A stretch of 64,000 nucleotides of DNA from Gimesia benthica (GTDB lineage: Bacteria; Planctomycetota; Planctomycetia; Planctomycetales; Planctomycetaceae), in assembly GCF_009720525.1 (NCBI RefSeq), contig NZ_CP043930.1:7948001-8012000 (forward strand). The letters are read 5' to 3'. The position numbers and the translations under genes are program-made. Within the stretch, counting starts at the first letter, position 1, and every line of letters begins with the position of its first letter. Below the pieces are notes generated by a model. That model was not told the DNA's origin and did not search any database. It was given only the letters and a program-made list of their open reading frames with translations. This document shows, piece by piece, positions 9,549-17,795 of this stretch.

Positions 9549-9674
9549 CATGCGCAAACGAATATTTCAGTTCCTGCAATACTTTTCGACACACGACGGG
9601 TTTAATCGTATAATGGCAGCTTAATGCCTGTTATCGTCTGTAAATCTCCCGTTGTTTTGAGGAAAGTGACGACC

Positions 9675-10769
9675 ATGCAACGCTTATTTCCCGTACTGGC
9701 TCTTGTCGGTCTGACCGGCTTCTCGCTCAGCCCCCTCTCGGCAGCACCTGAGGAAGAAAAATCCGCACAGGAAAAGGTATTTCAGCAACTGGACAAAAAC
9801 GCTGACGGCACGATCTCGGCAGATGAAGTTCCTGAAGGAAAGCAGCGTTTCTTTGAGTTTCTCCTGCGTTCAGGCGACAAAAACAAGGATGGTCAACTCA
9901 CGAAGGACGAGTTTACAGACGGTCTGAAAAAAGAAGATCAGAAATTCGAGCCCGGAGCAGAACGCCGATTCGATCAGGGGCCCCGTTTCTACAACCGCTT
10001 CTTGAGTCAGCTGGATCGTAACGGCGATAAAAAGATTTCGAAAGACGAGTTACCCGAGCCGCTACGCGAACGAATGGAGCCGCTGTTCCAACGATTAAAT
10101 ACCGACGAAATATCACTTGGACAGATGCATCGCATGGGACGTATGTTCGGAAACGGACGTCCGCCTCGAACGGAAGGCGCGAACATGAATTCCCAGGAAC
10201 GGGCCGGACGCTTCTTTAAGTCCCTGGATACCAACGGTGATGATAAACTGACGCTGGACGAAGCCCCCGAGCGAATTCGTCCCTTCCTTAAACGGCTCTA
10301 TGAGCGAGCCGGCAAGGACGGTGATGCAGAACTGACACGGGAAGAATTCATGAAAGTGATGGCGGAATTCCGTCCTGCACAACGTCCCGAACGGCAGAGC
10401 AGGGAACGTAGCCGAAAACCGGCTGAAGAGGATGGTGAAATGAAGAGTCCCGAAATGCAGATGCAGGAACGCTCTCGCCCACGGTTTGGGACAAACTTTC
10501 CTCGCTCAGGGCCGGCCTTCATACGTTCTGTTGATCAGAACGGTGACGGAAAACTGAGTAAAGAAGAACTGCAGCAGATTAACCGCTGGTTCGACGAAGT
10601 CGATCGTAACCGGGACGGTTTCCTGGATCGCAGCGAGATTGCAGGTGAGGAATCACGGAGCCGACAGCGCACCCGAAATCCGCTTCCCCTCCAGGAACTC
10701 AAACGACCTGCAGCAGATCAACCGGAGAATAAAACCAAAGCTGAGAACACAGAGAAAAAAGCAGACTGA
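9675..10769 (+). CDS. Secreted multi-EF-hand calcium-binding protein
   Basis: 364 residues from the ATG at 9675, which has GAGGAAAG 8-9 bases upstream; the ATG at 9624 adds 17 residues that would spoil the signal peptide. The signal peptide ends near SAAPEE. About seven EF-hand loops follow, among them DKNADGTISADE, DKNKDGQLTKDE, DRNGDKKISKDE, DTNGDDKLTLDE, DQNGDGKLSKEE and DRNRDGFLDRSE; one (GKDGDAELTREE) has Gly in place of the first Asp and is probably weak. Basic and Pro-rich linkers lie between them, and the C-terminal tail is charged. Secreted EF-hand proteins of this style are frequent in marine planctomycetes. Function beyond Ca2+ binding is unknown. Confidence 0.9.
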   Translation: MQRLFPVLALVGLTGFSLSPLSAAPEEEKSAQEKVFQQLDKNADGTISADEVPEGKQRFFEFLLRSGDKNKDGQLTKDEFTDGLKKEDQKFEPGAERRFDQGPRFYNRFLSQLDRNGDKKISKDELPEPLRERMEPLFQRLNTDEISLGQMHRMGRMFGNGRPPRTEGANMNSQERAGRFFKSLDTNGDDKLTLDEAPERIRPFLKRLYERAGKDGDAELTREEFMKVMAEFRPAQRPERQSRERSRKPAEEDGEMKSPEMQMQERSRPRFGTNFPRSGPAFIRSVDQNGDGKLSKEELQQINRWFDEVDRNRDGFLDRSEIAGEESRSRQRTRNPLPLQELKRPAADQPENKTKAENTEKKAD

Positions 10770-10775
10770 GCCTGA

Positions 10776-10798
10776 CCTCAGGAGCTTTGTTCCTGAGG
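10776..10798. terminator. Hairpin between convergent genes, possible bidirectional terminator
   Basis: Perfect 8-bp stem (10776-10783 with 10791-10798), loop of seven. It overlaps the last codons of the minus-strand methyltransferase and lies 7 bases after the stop of the EF-hand gene. No T-run flanks it, so its role is uncertain. Confidence 0.4.
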
Positions 10799-11479
10799 CG
10801 TCGCCTGTTCAATCAACGGTGGCGGGCTGTCTGTTTTCTGCAGGTGTTGTACCCAGGCGGGAGGCAGGTTGAACCAGATCCAGTTGGTACGAATCCGGTA
10901 CTGGCTGGTGTAGCTCCGCATGATCTGGTCGATCTGACAAATCCGCTCGTTTTCGGGACCACGGGACACGACTTTGCGAACCGGCCGGACATACATGTAC
11001 TCGAAATACGAGAGCACTCCACCCGGTTTCAGCAACCGGAAGTAGGCCTGAAAGATTTCGCTCACCAGATCGGTCGGGAAATTGTTCAACGGCAGTCCGG
11101 AGACAATGTAATCGTACTCCTCACCAACGCCGTACTCCTGCAGTGGGCAGTTGTGAATCGAGGTCAGGTGTTTGATTTCCTGAAAAGCACGTTCGGCATC
11201 GAACCGATTATGTAGAATTTCGACGAACTTCTCATTCAGCTCAACCAGGTCCAGTGAATCTTCCGGGCGAATCTGTTTGACGATCTCGCGGGTCACCGCG
11301 CCGGTACCCGGACCGATCTCCAGAACCTTCTTGGGGCCCTGATGGCGTTTCATCGGCTCGGCCATGTTGCTGGCCAGAAACCGGCTGCTGGGAGCGATGG
11401 CCCCGGTCGTTTCAAATGTCGTTCGAAACTGTTTAAAAAATTCCAGATAATGCGACACGTCCAGGTTCCCGGGATTCAA
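10778..11479 (-). CDS. Class I SAM-dependent methyltransferase, PmtA/rRNA-dimethylase-like
   Basis: 233 residues. SAM-binding motif I is VLEIGPGTGAVT (about residues 52-63), followed by the acidic end of strand 2 in DLVELNEKF and motif IV-like SGLPLNNF. The opening GAIAPSSRFLA and the whole layout match bacterial phospholipid N-methyltransferases (PmtA type) and the related KsgA fold. The substrate is therefore probably a membrane lipid, but this is not proven. The start is ambiguous: TTG at 11479 directly follows a stop codon, and GTG at 11458 gives a more usual N-terminus. It lies 25 bases downstream of the aminotransferase gene, probably the same transcript. Confidence 0.8.
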   Translation of the reverse strand: MNPGNLDVSHYLEFFKQFRTTFETTGAIAPSSRFLASNMAEPMKRHQGPKKVLEIGPGTGAVTREIVKQIRPEDSLDLVELNEKFVEILHNRFDAERAFQEIKHLTSIHNCPLQEYGVGEEYDYIVSGLPLNNFPTDLVSEIFQAYFRLLKPGGVLSYFEYMYVRPVRKVVSRGPENERICQIDQIMRSYTSQYRIRTNWIWFNLPPAWVQHLQKTDSPPPLIEQATPQEQSS

Positions 11480-11504
11480 TCAAACGACAGAAATAAATAA
11501 TAGC

Positions 11505-12446
11505 TCAGGAAAGTTTATCACGGCGGGCTGCGCCAATCTGCTGCGCCTGCGTAACAATATCGACTCCGACTTTCTGGCTCCAGGCGGCGATCATCTGCTG
11601 ATACACGGGGCCCGGCTTTCCTTCTGAAAGGAAATGATCATTGTAACGCGTAACGGGCATCAGACAATAGCCACTGGAGGACGTCAATGCTTCATCCGCC
11701 TGAAGCAGCATTTCTTCGGAAATATCTGTTTCCACATAGTCCAGTCCCAGTTGCTTCGCTAATCGTGCCACCATCATCTGGCTGATCCCCTGCAGAACAT
11801 ATTCCGGACGGGGTGTGAGGATCGTCCGGTCCTGGACCAGGAAGAAATTCCCGATGGTGGTTTCCGCAACATACCCCTGTTCGTCAAACAGCAGGGCACT
11901 CGCTGCGGGAACCTGTTTGCGGATCAGTTTATCGGCGCGAAACAGATGGATCCGGCTGCGGGACTTCACCCGCGGATCAAAGACCCGGGGATTGAGCTGC
12001 TCCACTTCCGAGCGGATCAGGTACTGACCGCTGGTATATTTCTGATCCCACAGCTCAAATGCGAGTGGGAAGGTGTGGGCACAAACCGTGGGAGTGCGGC
12101 ACTCGTCCAGAGCTGCCAGCCCCAGATAGGGTAGATTCTGACCTGCGGTAACAAAGATCGTCAATCCCAGGTCCTGTTCCGCAGAGAGCAGAGAAGCGTT
12201 CTGTTCCACCAGTGACAGACAGATCTGTTTGAACTCGGATCGAGGCAGGGGAGGATCGATGCAGGCATAGTCCAAAGCAGACTCGAGGCGTTTCAGATGC
12301 TCATCCAGCATGAAGGGACGCTGCTGAAATGTGCGTACCATTTCGGTTACGGCCGCACCATAGACGATTCCCAGATCCGAAACCGCCAGCCGGGCTTCAG
12401 TCTGGGGAATCATTTCGCCGTTCAGATAAGCCTGGGGCTCGGACAT
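11505..12446 (-). CDS. Class IV PLP-dependent aminotransferase
   Basis: 313 residues of the fold-type IV family (branched-chain or D-amino acid aminotransferase, aminodeoxychorismate lyase). The N-terminus YLNGEMIPQTEARLAVSDLG is typical. The PLP lysine is in VKSRSRIH (about 161), and the phosphate-binding segment VAETTIGNFFLV is present, followed by the usual Gly-rich region LQGISQMMV. Substrate cannot be fixed: neither the BCAT nor the PabC signature is decisive. First gene of a two-gene unit with the methyltransferase; there is no obvious pathway link. Confidence 0.85.
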   Translation of the reverse strand: MSEPQAYLNGEMIPQTEARLAVSDLGIVYGAAVTEMVRTFQQRPFMLDEHLKRLESALDYACIDPPLPRSEFKQICLSLVEQNASLLSAEQDLGLTIFVTAGQNLPYLGLAALDECRTPTVCAHTFPLAFELWDQKYTSGQYLIRSEVEQLNPRVFDPRVKSRSRIHLFRADKLIRKQVPAASALLFDEQGYVAETTIGNFFLVQDRTILTPRPEYVLQGISQMMVARLAKQLGLDYVETDISEEMLLQADEALTSSSGYCLMPVTRYNDHFLSEGKPGPVYQQMIAAWSQKVGVDIVTQAQQIGAARRDKLS

Positions 12447-12505
12447 CGTTTGACTTCGTACTATACGTGAGGGAAATAGAGAGTAAGTCTACCCTACCGT
12501 TTCCG

Positions 12506-12973
12506 CTAGTATCCGTAATAGACGACAGGCGCTGGATAGACAACCGGTGCCGGAGCCGGATAAACCGGAGGCGGTGCATAGTAAGGCGATGGGTTATGAT
12601 AAGGCGACTGGTACTGTGAGTTCAAGTAAGGCCGTCTGCCAAACAATCGAACCTGCATATACATCATGTTGGCCACCATGCGGCAGCCGAGTGGAAAGGC
12701 AGAACACTCACAGCGGCGATGCAGTTCCTGCTTCAACTGCAAATCGCAATAACGCCTGTTGATTCCGGGTATCTGATAGCACTGATCGTGCTGGGCACAG
12801 CTGCCTCGAAAATCGGCGCCCATAAATCCCTGTGGCGTCAGTCTCTGCAGCAGTGGTGCCCCGTCTGGTCCACAAGGGTAATTGCTGCACTGGGCTCGGG
12901 CTGCGGAGGTCTGCAGCATGGTCAGGGCTGCCAAAATCACCAGCCCTGACGCCACATTCTTGATCTTCATCAC
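12506..12973 (-). CDS. Secreted phospholipase A2-like protein
   Basis: 155 residues. Signal peptide 1-27 (cleavage ARA-Q). The core FRGSCAQHDQCYQ (about 55-67) matches the PLA2 active-site helix with the catalytic His-Asp pair and flanking cysteines. A second helix RRYCDLQLKQELHRRC supplies partner cysteines and the downstream aspartate. The last 35 residues are a Pro/Tyr repeat tail (PAPVVYPAPVVYY style), which could anchor it to the cell surface. Bacterial PLA2 homologues release fatty acids from phospholipids with Ca2+; whether the Ca2+ loop is complete here is unclear. It may be part of the planctomycete secretome rather than a toxin. Confidence 0.7.
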   Translation of the reverse strand: MMKIKNVASGLVILAALTMLQTSAARAQCSNYPCGPDGAPLLQRLTPQGFMGADFRGSCAQHDQCYQIPGINRRYCDLQLKQELHRRCECSAFPLGCRMVANMMYMQVRLFGRRPYLNSQYQSPYHNPSPYYAPPPVYPAPAPVVYPAPVVYYGY

Positions 12974-13314
12974 AAACCTGTCTCTCTATCTGAAAATTAG
13001 TCGACCTGAACTGCGTGGGGAGGGGCAGGGAGCGATTCATCTGCCAAATTCTCCCTCGCTCCAGTCTGTGATGCAAGTTTCTTTTGCATTCCCCCTGTAA
13101 AACAGCACAGAAACTCGAATGCCGGCGTCAATTGTTAGCAAAAAAATGAACCAGTCATATGACATCTGAGTCTCAGCTCGATATACTGCCAGTGGGAAAT
13201 ATCGTGCTAACTTGAGATATGGCAATCATTTTTTTACGATCTCCAGTTGGAAATCGAGTGGATGATTGTAAGCATATTGACGAATTTGATTTAAAAGACA
13301 AAGGGATTGATTTT
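12974..13314. other. 341-bp divergent intergenic region
   Basis: Promoter region for the divergent phospholipase-like and dehydrogenase genes. A short inverted repeat (ATGCAA...TTGCAT, about 13072-13091) is the only structure seen. No further gene. Confidence 0.35.
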
Positions 13315-14235
13315 ATGGCGATACCGACCATTCAACCGGGAACAACAAAAATTGGCTGGATTGGAACCGGAGTCATGGGAGCCAGCATGGTGGGACACCT
13401 GATGGATGCGGGGTTCTCAGCCACGGTTTATAATCGCAGTAAATCCAAAGCAGAACCGCTGATTCGGAAAGGGGCCTCCTGGGCTGACTCTCCCAAAGCG
13501 GTTGCAGAAGCAGCCGATGTTATCTTCTCTATCGTCGGTTTTCCAACTGACGTCCGGGAAGTCATTCTCGGTGAAGACGGAGCACTCGCTGGTGCTTCCG
13601 AAGGCAAGATTCTGGTCGATATGACCACCAGCGATCCTTCCCTGGCCGTCGAAATAGCAGAAGCCGCTCAGACCAAAGGTGTGTACAGCGTAGATGCTCC
13701 CGTCTCCGGTGGGGATGTAGGAGCGAAAAACGGCACGTTGTCCATCATGATCGGTGGCGACGAAGCTGTGGTCGACGCATTGAAACCCTGCTGGGACGCC
13801 ATGGGCAAAACGATTGTCTACCAGGGGGAAGCCGGATCCGGTCAACACACGAAAATGGTGAACCAGATTCTCATCGCTACTAACATGATCGGCGTGTGCG
13901 AAGCGCTGCTCTATGGTTACAAAGCGGGTCTGGACCTGCCTACGGTTCTGCAGTCGGTGGGCAGTGGTGCCGCCGGCAGCTGGTCGCTCTCCAACCTGGG
14001 ACCACGGATCATGGACAATAATTTTGATCCGGGCTTTTTCGTAGAGCACTTCATCAAAGACATGGGAATTGCCCTGGCGGAAGCCAAAAAGATGAACCTG
14101 AGCCTGCCCGGGTTGGCACTGGGACATCAGCTTTACATGGCAGTCCAGGCACAGGGACATGGCCGCGACGGCACACACGCTCTGCAGCTGGCACTGGCAT
14201 CCCTGTCGAACGTAGACTGGGAAAACCGCTCCTAG
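13315..14235 (+). CDS. 3-hydroxyisobutyrate dehydrogenase family NAD(P)-dependent oxidoreductase
   Basis: 306 residues from the ATG at 13315, with AAAGGGA about 9 bases upstream; the ATG at 13219 adds 32 residues without family support. Rossmann motif [14 protein letters not shown] begins at about residue 12. The substrate-binding signature [20 protein letters not shown] and the catalytic lysine region [11 protein letters not shown] (Lys about 180) are intact. Family members oxidise 3-hydroxyisobutyrate or reduce tartronate semialdehyde or succinic semialdehyde; sequence alone does not decide. Followed by dapA after 79 bases. Confidence 0.9.
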   Translation: MAIPTIQPGTTKIGWIGTGVMGASMVGHLMDAGFSATVYNRSKSKAEPLIRKGASWADSPKAVAEAADVIFSIVGFPTDVREVILGEDGALAGASEGKILVDMTTSDPSLAVEIAEAAQTKGVYSVDAPVSGGDVGAKNGTLSIMIGGDEAVVDALKPCWDAMGKTIVYQGEAGSGQHTKMVNQILIATNMIGVCEALLYGYKAGLDLPTVLQSVGSGAAGSWSLSNLGPRIMDNNFDPGFFVEHFIKDMGIALAEAKKMNLSLPGLALGHQLYMAVQAQGHGRDGTHALQLALASLSNVDWENRS

Positions 14236-14314
14236 TCCTCAAGCATATACATGAAATCGAACTGGTCGGACAGAATCAAACCGGACAGTAAAATTCAAAT
14301 AAGGTAAGATAAGC

Positions 14315-15202
14315 ATGGCGAATCAAAGTGACCTGTTTGCAGGTCTTTCGGTGGCAATGATCACCCCGTTCAAGAATGGCGAAATCGACGAAAGCGGCTT
14401 ACAGGCGCTGGTCGATTACCATGTCGAGCAGGGAACCGACACCTTGTGTCCGGTGGGAACAACCGGAGAATCTCCCACACTCTCACACGATGAACACAAA
14501 CAGGTCATTTCCATCGTCTGCAAACAGGCTGCCGGCCGGATTAAAGTCATGGCAGGCACCGGTTCCAACAGTACACGTGAGGCAGTCGAGCTGACCAAGT
14601 ACGCTGAACAGGCCGGTGCCGACGGTGCTCTGCATGTGGCCCCGTATTACAACAAGCCGACCCAGGAAGGCTTTTATCAGCACTACAAAGCAATTGCCGA
14701 GTCTGTTGAACTGCCAATCGTCGTGTATAACATTCCCGGTCGGACTGCGAAGAATATCGAGCCGGAAACAATTATTCGCCTCGCCGAGATCCCGAATATT
14801 GTTGCCGTGAAAGAGTCTACCGGTTCGATGGATCAGGCTTCGCATATTCTTTCTTCCTGCGACCTGGCAGTTCTCTCAGGCGATGACAGCCTGACTCTGC
14901 CACTGATGGCGCTGGGAGGCAAGGGAGTTGTGTCGGTCGTCGGTAATATTGTTCCTGCGGACGTCAAAGCGATGCTGGCGGCATTCAACGCCGGCGATCT
15001 CGCCAAGGCCCGCGAATGGCACTACCGGCTGTTTACGCTCTGTCGTAACCTGCTCGGACTGGCGACGAACCCGATCCCGATCAAAGCAGCCATGCAGATA
15101 CTGGGGCGCGACAATGGTGAAGTCCGTCTCCCCATGACACAACTGGATGCCGATTCAATGAAGGTGCTCGAGAAAACTCTGCAGGATTATGGCCTGCTGT
15201 AA
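14315..15202 (+). CDS. dapA: 4-hydroxy-tetrahydrodipicolinate synthase DapA
   Basis: 295 residues. Condenses pyruvate with aspartate semialdehyde, first committed step of lysine and diaminopimelate synthesis. GTTGES (48-53) binds pyruvate carboxylate, Tyr138 in VYNIPGRT is the proton-relay tyrosine, and Lys166 in VAVKESTGS forms the Schiff base. Family length is normal. Together with murD it supports a diaminopimelate-type peptidoglycan. A weak AGGTAAGATAAGC leader precedes the ATG. The upstream dehydrogenase may be cotranscribed. Confidence 0.96.
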   Translation: MANQSDLFAGLSVAMITPFKNGEIDESGLQALVDYHVEQGTDTLCPVGTTGESPTLSHDEHKQVISIVCKQAAGRIKVMAGTGSNSTREAVELTKYAEQAGADGALHVAPYYNKPTQEGFYQHYKAIAESVELPIVVYNIPGRTAKNIEPETIIRLAEIPNIVAVKESTGSMDQASHILSSCDLAVLSGDDSLTLPLMALGGKGVVSVVGNIVPADVKAMLAAFNAGDLAKAREWHYRLFTLCRNLLGLATNPIPIKAAMQILGRDNGEVRLPMTQLDADSMKVLEKTLQDYGLL

Positions 15203-15306
15203 GGTTTCTGTTAAAATGGGTACCAGTGCTGAGAGACTGGTCGAAATCGTCTGATTTACGATCGCCCGCCAGATATTCACTCCGATTAATATAAGAGGTA
15301 ACGCCT

Positions 15307-16611
15307 GTGATCTTTGGTTTTGGAAAGTCCCGGGATGAAGAGGAAGAACTCGAAGAAGAGATCGAACCGGTCTCATTTCAGGGGGCGTTAAACGGACAGC
15401 CCGCGAATCTGAAAGACAATGCACGTCTGGTCAAAGCGGGGCTGATGCCTGCCAAGAATATCATCACCGACGGGCTGGCTCTGCGGGCACAGATGATTCG
15501 ATTCGAACCCAAGGGTGAACGGTATCAGGTGGCCTTCTATGTGGATGGCGTGCCTAACCCGGGTCCCAAGCTTTCCAAACAACAGGGTATGGCCGTGGTG
15601 CAGATTATAAAACTGCTCTCCGGTTTGAATATCCAGGAACGGAAACGTCCCCAGCAGGGGGGCGTGAATGCGGAACTGGAAGAGGTGAATTACCAGTTGA
15701 GGGTCGCGACCGCTCCAACTCCTGCGGGCGAACGTCTGACAATCAAAGCCATCGACGTGAAACATCCCCTGGATCGCGCAGACGATATCGGGATTACCGA
15801 GGAGCTGAAAGAACGCATTCGTTCGCTGAGCACCGGTCGCAATGGATTGATTCTGGTCAGTGGCCCCCCGAATTCGGGACTGACCACCACCACCTTTGGT
15901 GTGGTGCGATCTGTTGACGCCTACCAGTATACGATCTTCGCTCTGGCAGAACCGGAACATCGCGAGTTCAGCCACATCGCGACCCTGGATGAAAAAGAGG
16001 GAGATACATTTGACGATGAGTTGCGGCGAATCATCCGTATGGAAGCAGATATCATTTATCTGAAGCCTATTACAGATGAAGACTATGTCCGCAGCATCCT
16101 GGGGGTTAAAGACGAGATCACCATGATCGCGGAGATCTCGGCCAAAGACGCTGTTACCGGGATGATGAAGTTCTGCAAACTGGCAGGCAGTGTTGAGAAA
16201 GGCGTGGATTCACTGAAGTGTGTCGTAGGCTATCGCCTGATCCGCACACTTTGTGACAAGTGTAAAGAAGCATTCCGGCCCAACCCTAAACTGATCGCCA
16301 AGATGGGTTTACCCAAAACGACCAAGATGCTGTATCGTCCGCCGCGTGAGACTGTGGATGAAGATGGCAACGAAATCGAACCCTGTGAAAAATGCGACGG
16401 GCTCGGCTACTATGGACAGACCCTGCTTCTGGAATTCATCGAAATGACCGATGAGATGAAGCAACTGATCATTGGTGGCGGCGATCCTGCCAAAATCAAA
16501 GCCCTGGCGAAAAAACAGGATATGCCCTCACTGCAGAAAGACGGAATCCGTCTGGTCGCAGAAGGTAAGACTTCGCTGGAAGAACTGCAACGGGCGTTCA
16601 AGCAGGGTTGA
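15307..16611 (+). CDS. GspE/PilB-like protein with degenerate ATPase site
   Basis: 434 residues from a GTG with AGAGGT 7 bases upstream. An acidic N-terminal tail (9-20) is followed by the N2-like and C-terminal domains of type II secretion / type IV pilus ATPases. The Walker A loop reads GPPNSGLTTTT (186-196), so Leu192 replaces the nucleotide-binding lysine. The Asp-box segment is AEPEH rather than EDPVE, and the Walker B region is YLKPITD (251-257) instead of VGEIRD. The four zinc cysteines are kept (C316, C319, C360, C363). The fold is preserved but ATP hydrolysis is unlikely. The gene follows dapA by 104 bases; no other secretion gene is near. Confidence 0.8.
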   Translation: MIFGFGKSRDEEEELEEEIEPVSFQGALNGQPANLKDNARLVKAGLMPAKNIITDGLALRAQMIRFEPKGERYQVAFYVDGVPNPGPKLSKQQGMAVVQIIKLLSGLNIQERKRPQQGGVNAELEEVNYQLRVATAPTPAGERLTIKAIDVKHPLDRADDIGITEELKERIRSLSTGRNGLILVSGPPNSGLTTTTFGVVRSVDAYQYTIFALAEPEHREFSHIATLDEKEGDTFDDELRRIIRMEADIIYLKPITDEDYVRSILGVKDEITMIAEISAKDAVTGMMKFCKLAGSVEKGVDSLKCVVGYRLIRTLCDKCKEAFRPNPKLIAKMGLPKTTKMLYRPPRETVDEDGNEIEPCEKCDGLGYYGQTLLLEFIEMTDEMKQLIIGGGDPAKIKALAKKQDMPSLQKDGIRLVAEGKTSLEELQRAFKQG

Positions 16612-16881
16612 AATGCCCGCTAATACTTCACCTTGTATGAGAGTTCTGTGGTCCCGGTACGCCTACTCGTCAACTGGCACAACAGGCAGACTGCGCTAAA
16701 GATTCCGATTGGAGCAACCGATACTCTGCTGATGGAGCCTCTGTTTTTTGTTGTTGCTCCACTTCGCTCGCGGATGAGGGCACTGCTCTTGCCGAGAGTA
16801 ATTCTTCGGTCCCTTCCAATCCAGGTCACCTCTCACAGCAGCGGGGTGACTGTTCTCTCTCATTTGCAGTTCGAGGTTATG

Positions 16882-17136
16882 ATGCAGGCTCGCCAGAAAC
16901 TCGTTCTCTTCAGTACCGGTTTGCTATTCTTCACTGTCATCACGTTTACCAGCATCCAGAACCAGATGGTGCGTCAGCCTCACGACAGGGCGGTCCCACA
17001 CCTTTATGAGTTTTACAGTACAGACGTCGTGCAGATGTTTCCTGGCAATTCTGACAATCAACGCGAAGTTCTAGAACAATATCAGCAGGAGCGGAAGTCG
17101 GTGCAGAGTTCAGACAACGCCACATCGACCAACTGA
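16882..17136 (+). CDS. Small membrane-anchored or secreted protein with NQREVLEQY motif
   Basis: 84 residues if read from the second of two tandem ATGs (GAGG 5 bases before). The open frame extends back to 16633, but that part has no coding character. The N-terminus has a hydrophobic stretch (LVLFSTGLLFFTVITF) that is a signal or anchor. The C-terminus DVVQMFPGNSDNQREVLEQY matches the C-terminus of the next plus-strand small protein (17415-17648). Function unknown. Confidence 0.6.
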   Translation: MQARQKLVLFSTGLLFFTVITFTSIQNQMVRQPHDRAVPHLYEFYSTDVVQMFPGNSDNQREVLEQYQQERKSVQSSDNATSTN

Positions 17137-17414
17137 ACATAAGATTCGTAGACGCCATATCTATGTCCGCCAGTTGTGCTTGATACAAAATATTGTCCGA
17201 TTACGCAGATTATACCGAAGATTCCGATCATGATTGTCGATAATAGAAGTACACACATGATAGTAATGCGTGACCTTGCCAGTCATTTCCCGTTGAAATG
17301 ATGGATTAAGTTTATGGACAGACTGATCCCAAGGTATTACCGGCACTTGTTTTACCCTGTTTCCGTTTCTCCCCGACAGGTGCCATTCGACAACTTTACT
17401 TTCCGAGGACAATC

Positions 17415-17648
17415 ATGGTGATTCGCCAGCTTAAAAATTGGTCAACTGTTGGAGTACTGGGTTTAGCACTGATGGGATTAGCAAACTCTGGATGCCAGAC
17501 CAGCCTGGGAGGCCAGACATTGCCTTCAGCCTACTACCTGAATGACGACGTACAGTTCTTCCCGGCCGGCCCCGAAGAGCAGTTGTACAACCAGCGGGAA
17601 GTACTGGAACAATACAAGCTCGAGCACGAAGCTCAGCAGCAGCAATAA
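17415..17648 (+). CDS. Small lipoprotein-like paralogue with NQREVLEQY motif
   Basis: 77 residues, ATG preceded by GAGGA at good spacing. The hydrophobic N-terminus ends in LANSGCQT, a near-lipobox (Asn at -3 is unusual). The rest carries LNDDVQFFPAGPEE and NQREVLEQYKLEHE, clearly related to the preceding small protein. Glutamine-rich C-terminus. A strong terminator follows about 90 bases downstream. No known family recognised. Confidence 0.75.
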   Translation: MVIRQLKNWSTVGVLGLALMGLANSGCQTSLGGQTLPSAYYLNDDVQFFPAGPEEQLYNQREVLEQYKLEHEAQQQQ

Positions 17649-17737
17649 TCGCTGCCAGTTACAACAGGGGGGACCCTTTCGTAGTAACTCACGCAGATTT
17701 CGCGCCTTGTGCCGGAATCTGCATGCGAAAGGACTCA

Positions 17738-17776
17738 AGCCGGACGATGAGAACGGGACTCTCGCCCGGCTTTTTT
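17738..17776 (+). terminator. Intrinsic terminator
   Basis: Imperfect 13-bp stem opening with AGCCGG (17738-17743) and closing with CCGGCT (17766-17771), one mismatch and one bulge, then T-run 17771-17776. It lies between convergent genes and serves the small lipoprotein gene. Confidence 0.8.
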
Positions 17777-17795
17777 ACGTTTTCAGCTCACCAGA

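Noticed and set aside
16633-16878. N-terminal extension of the small 84-aa protein gene
   Set aside because: Translation of this part lacks coding character and would precede a perfect signal/anchor start at the tandem ATG.
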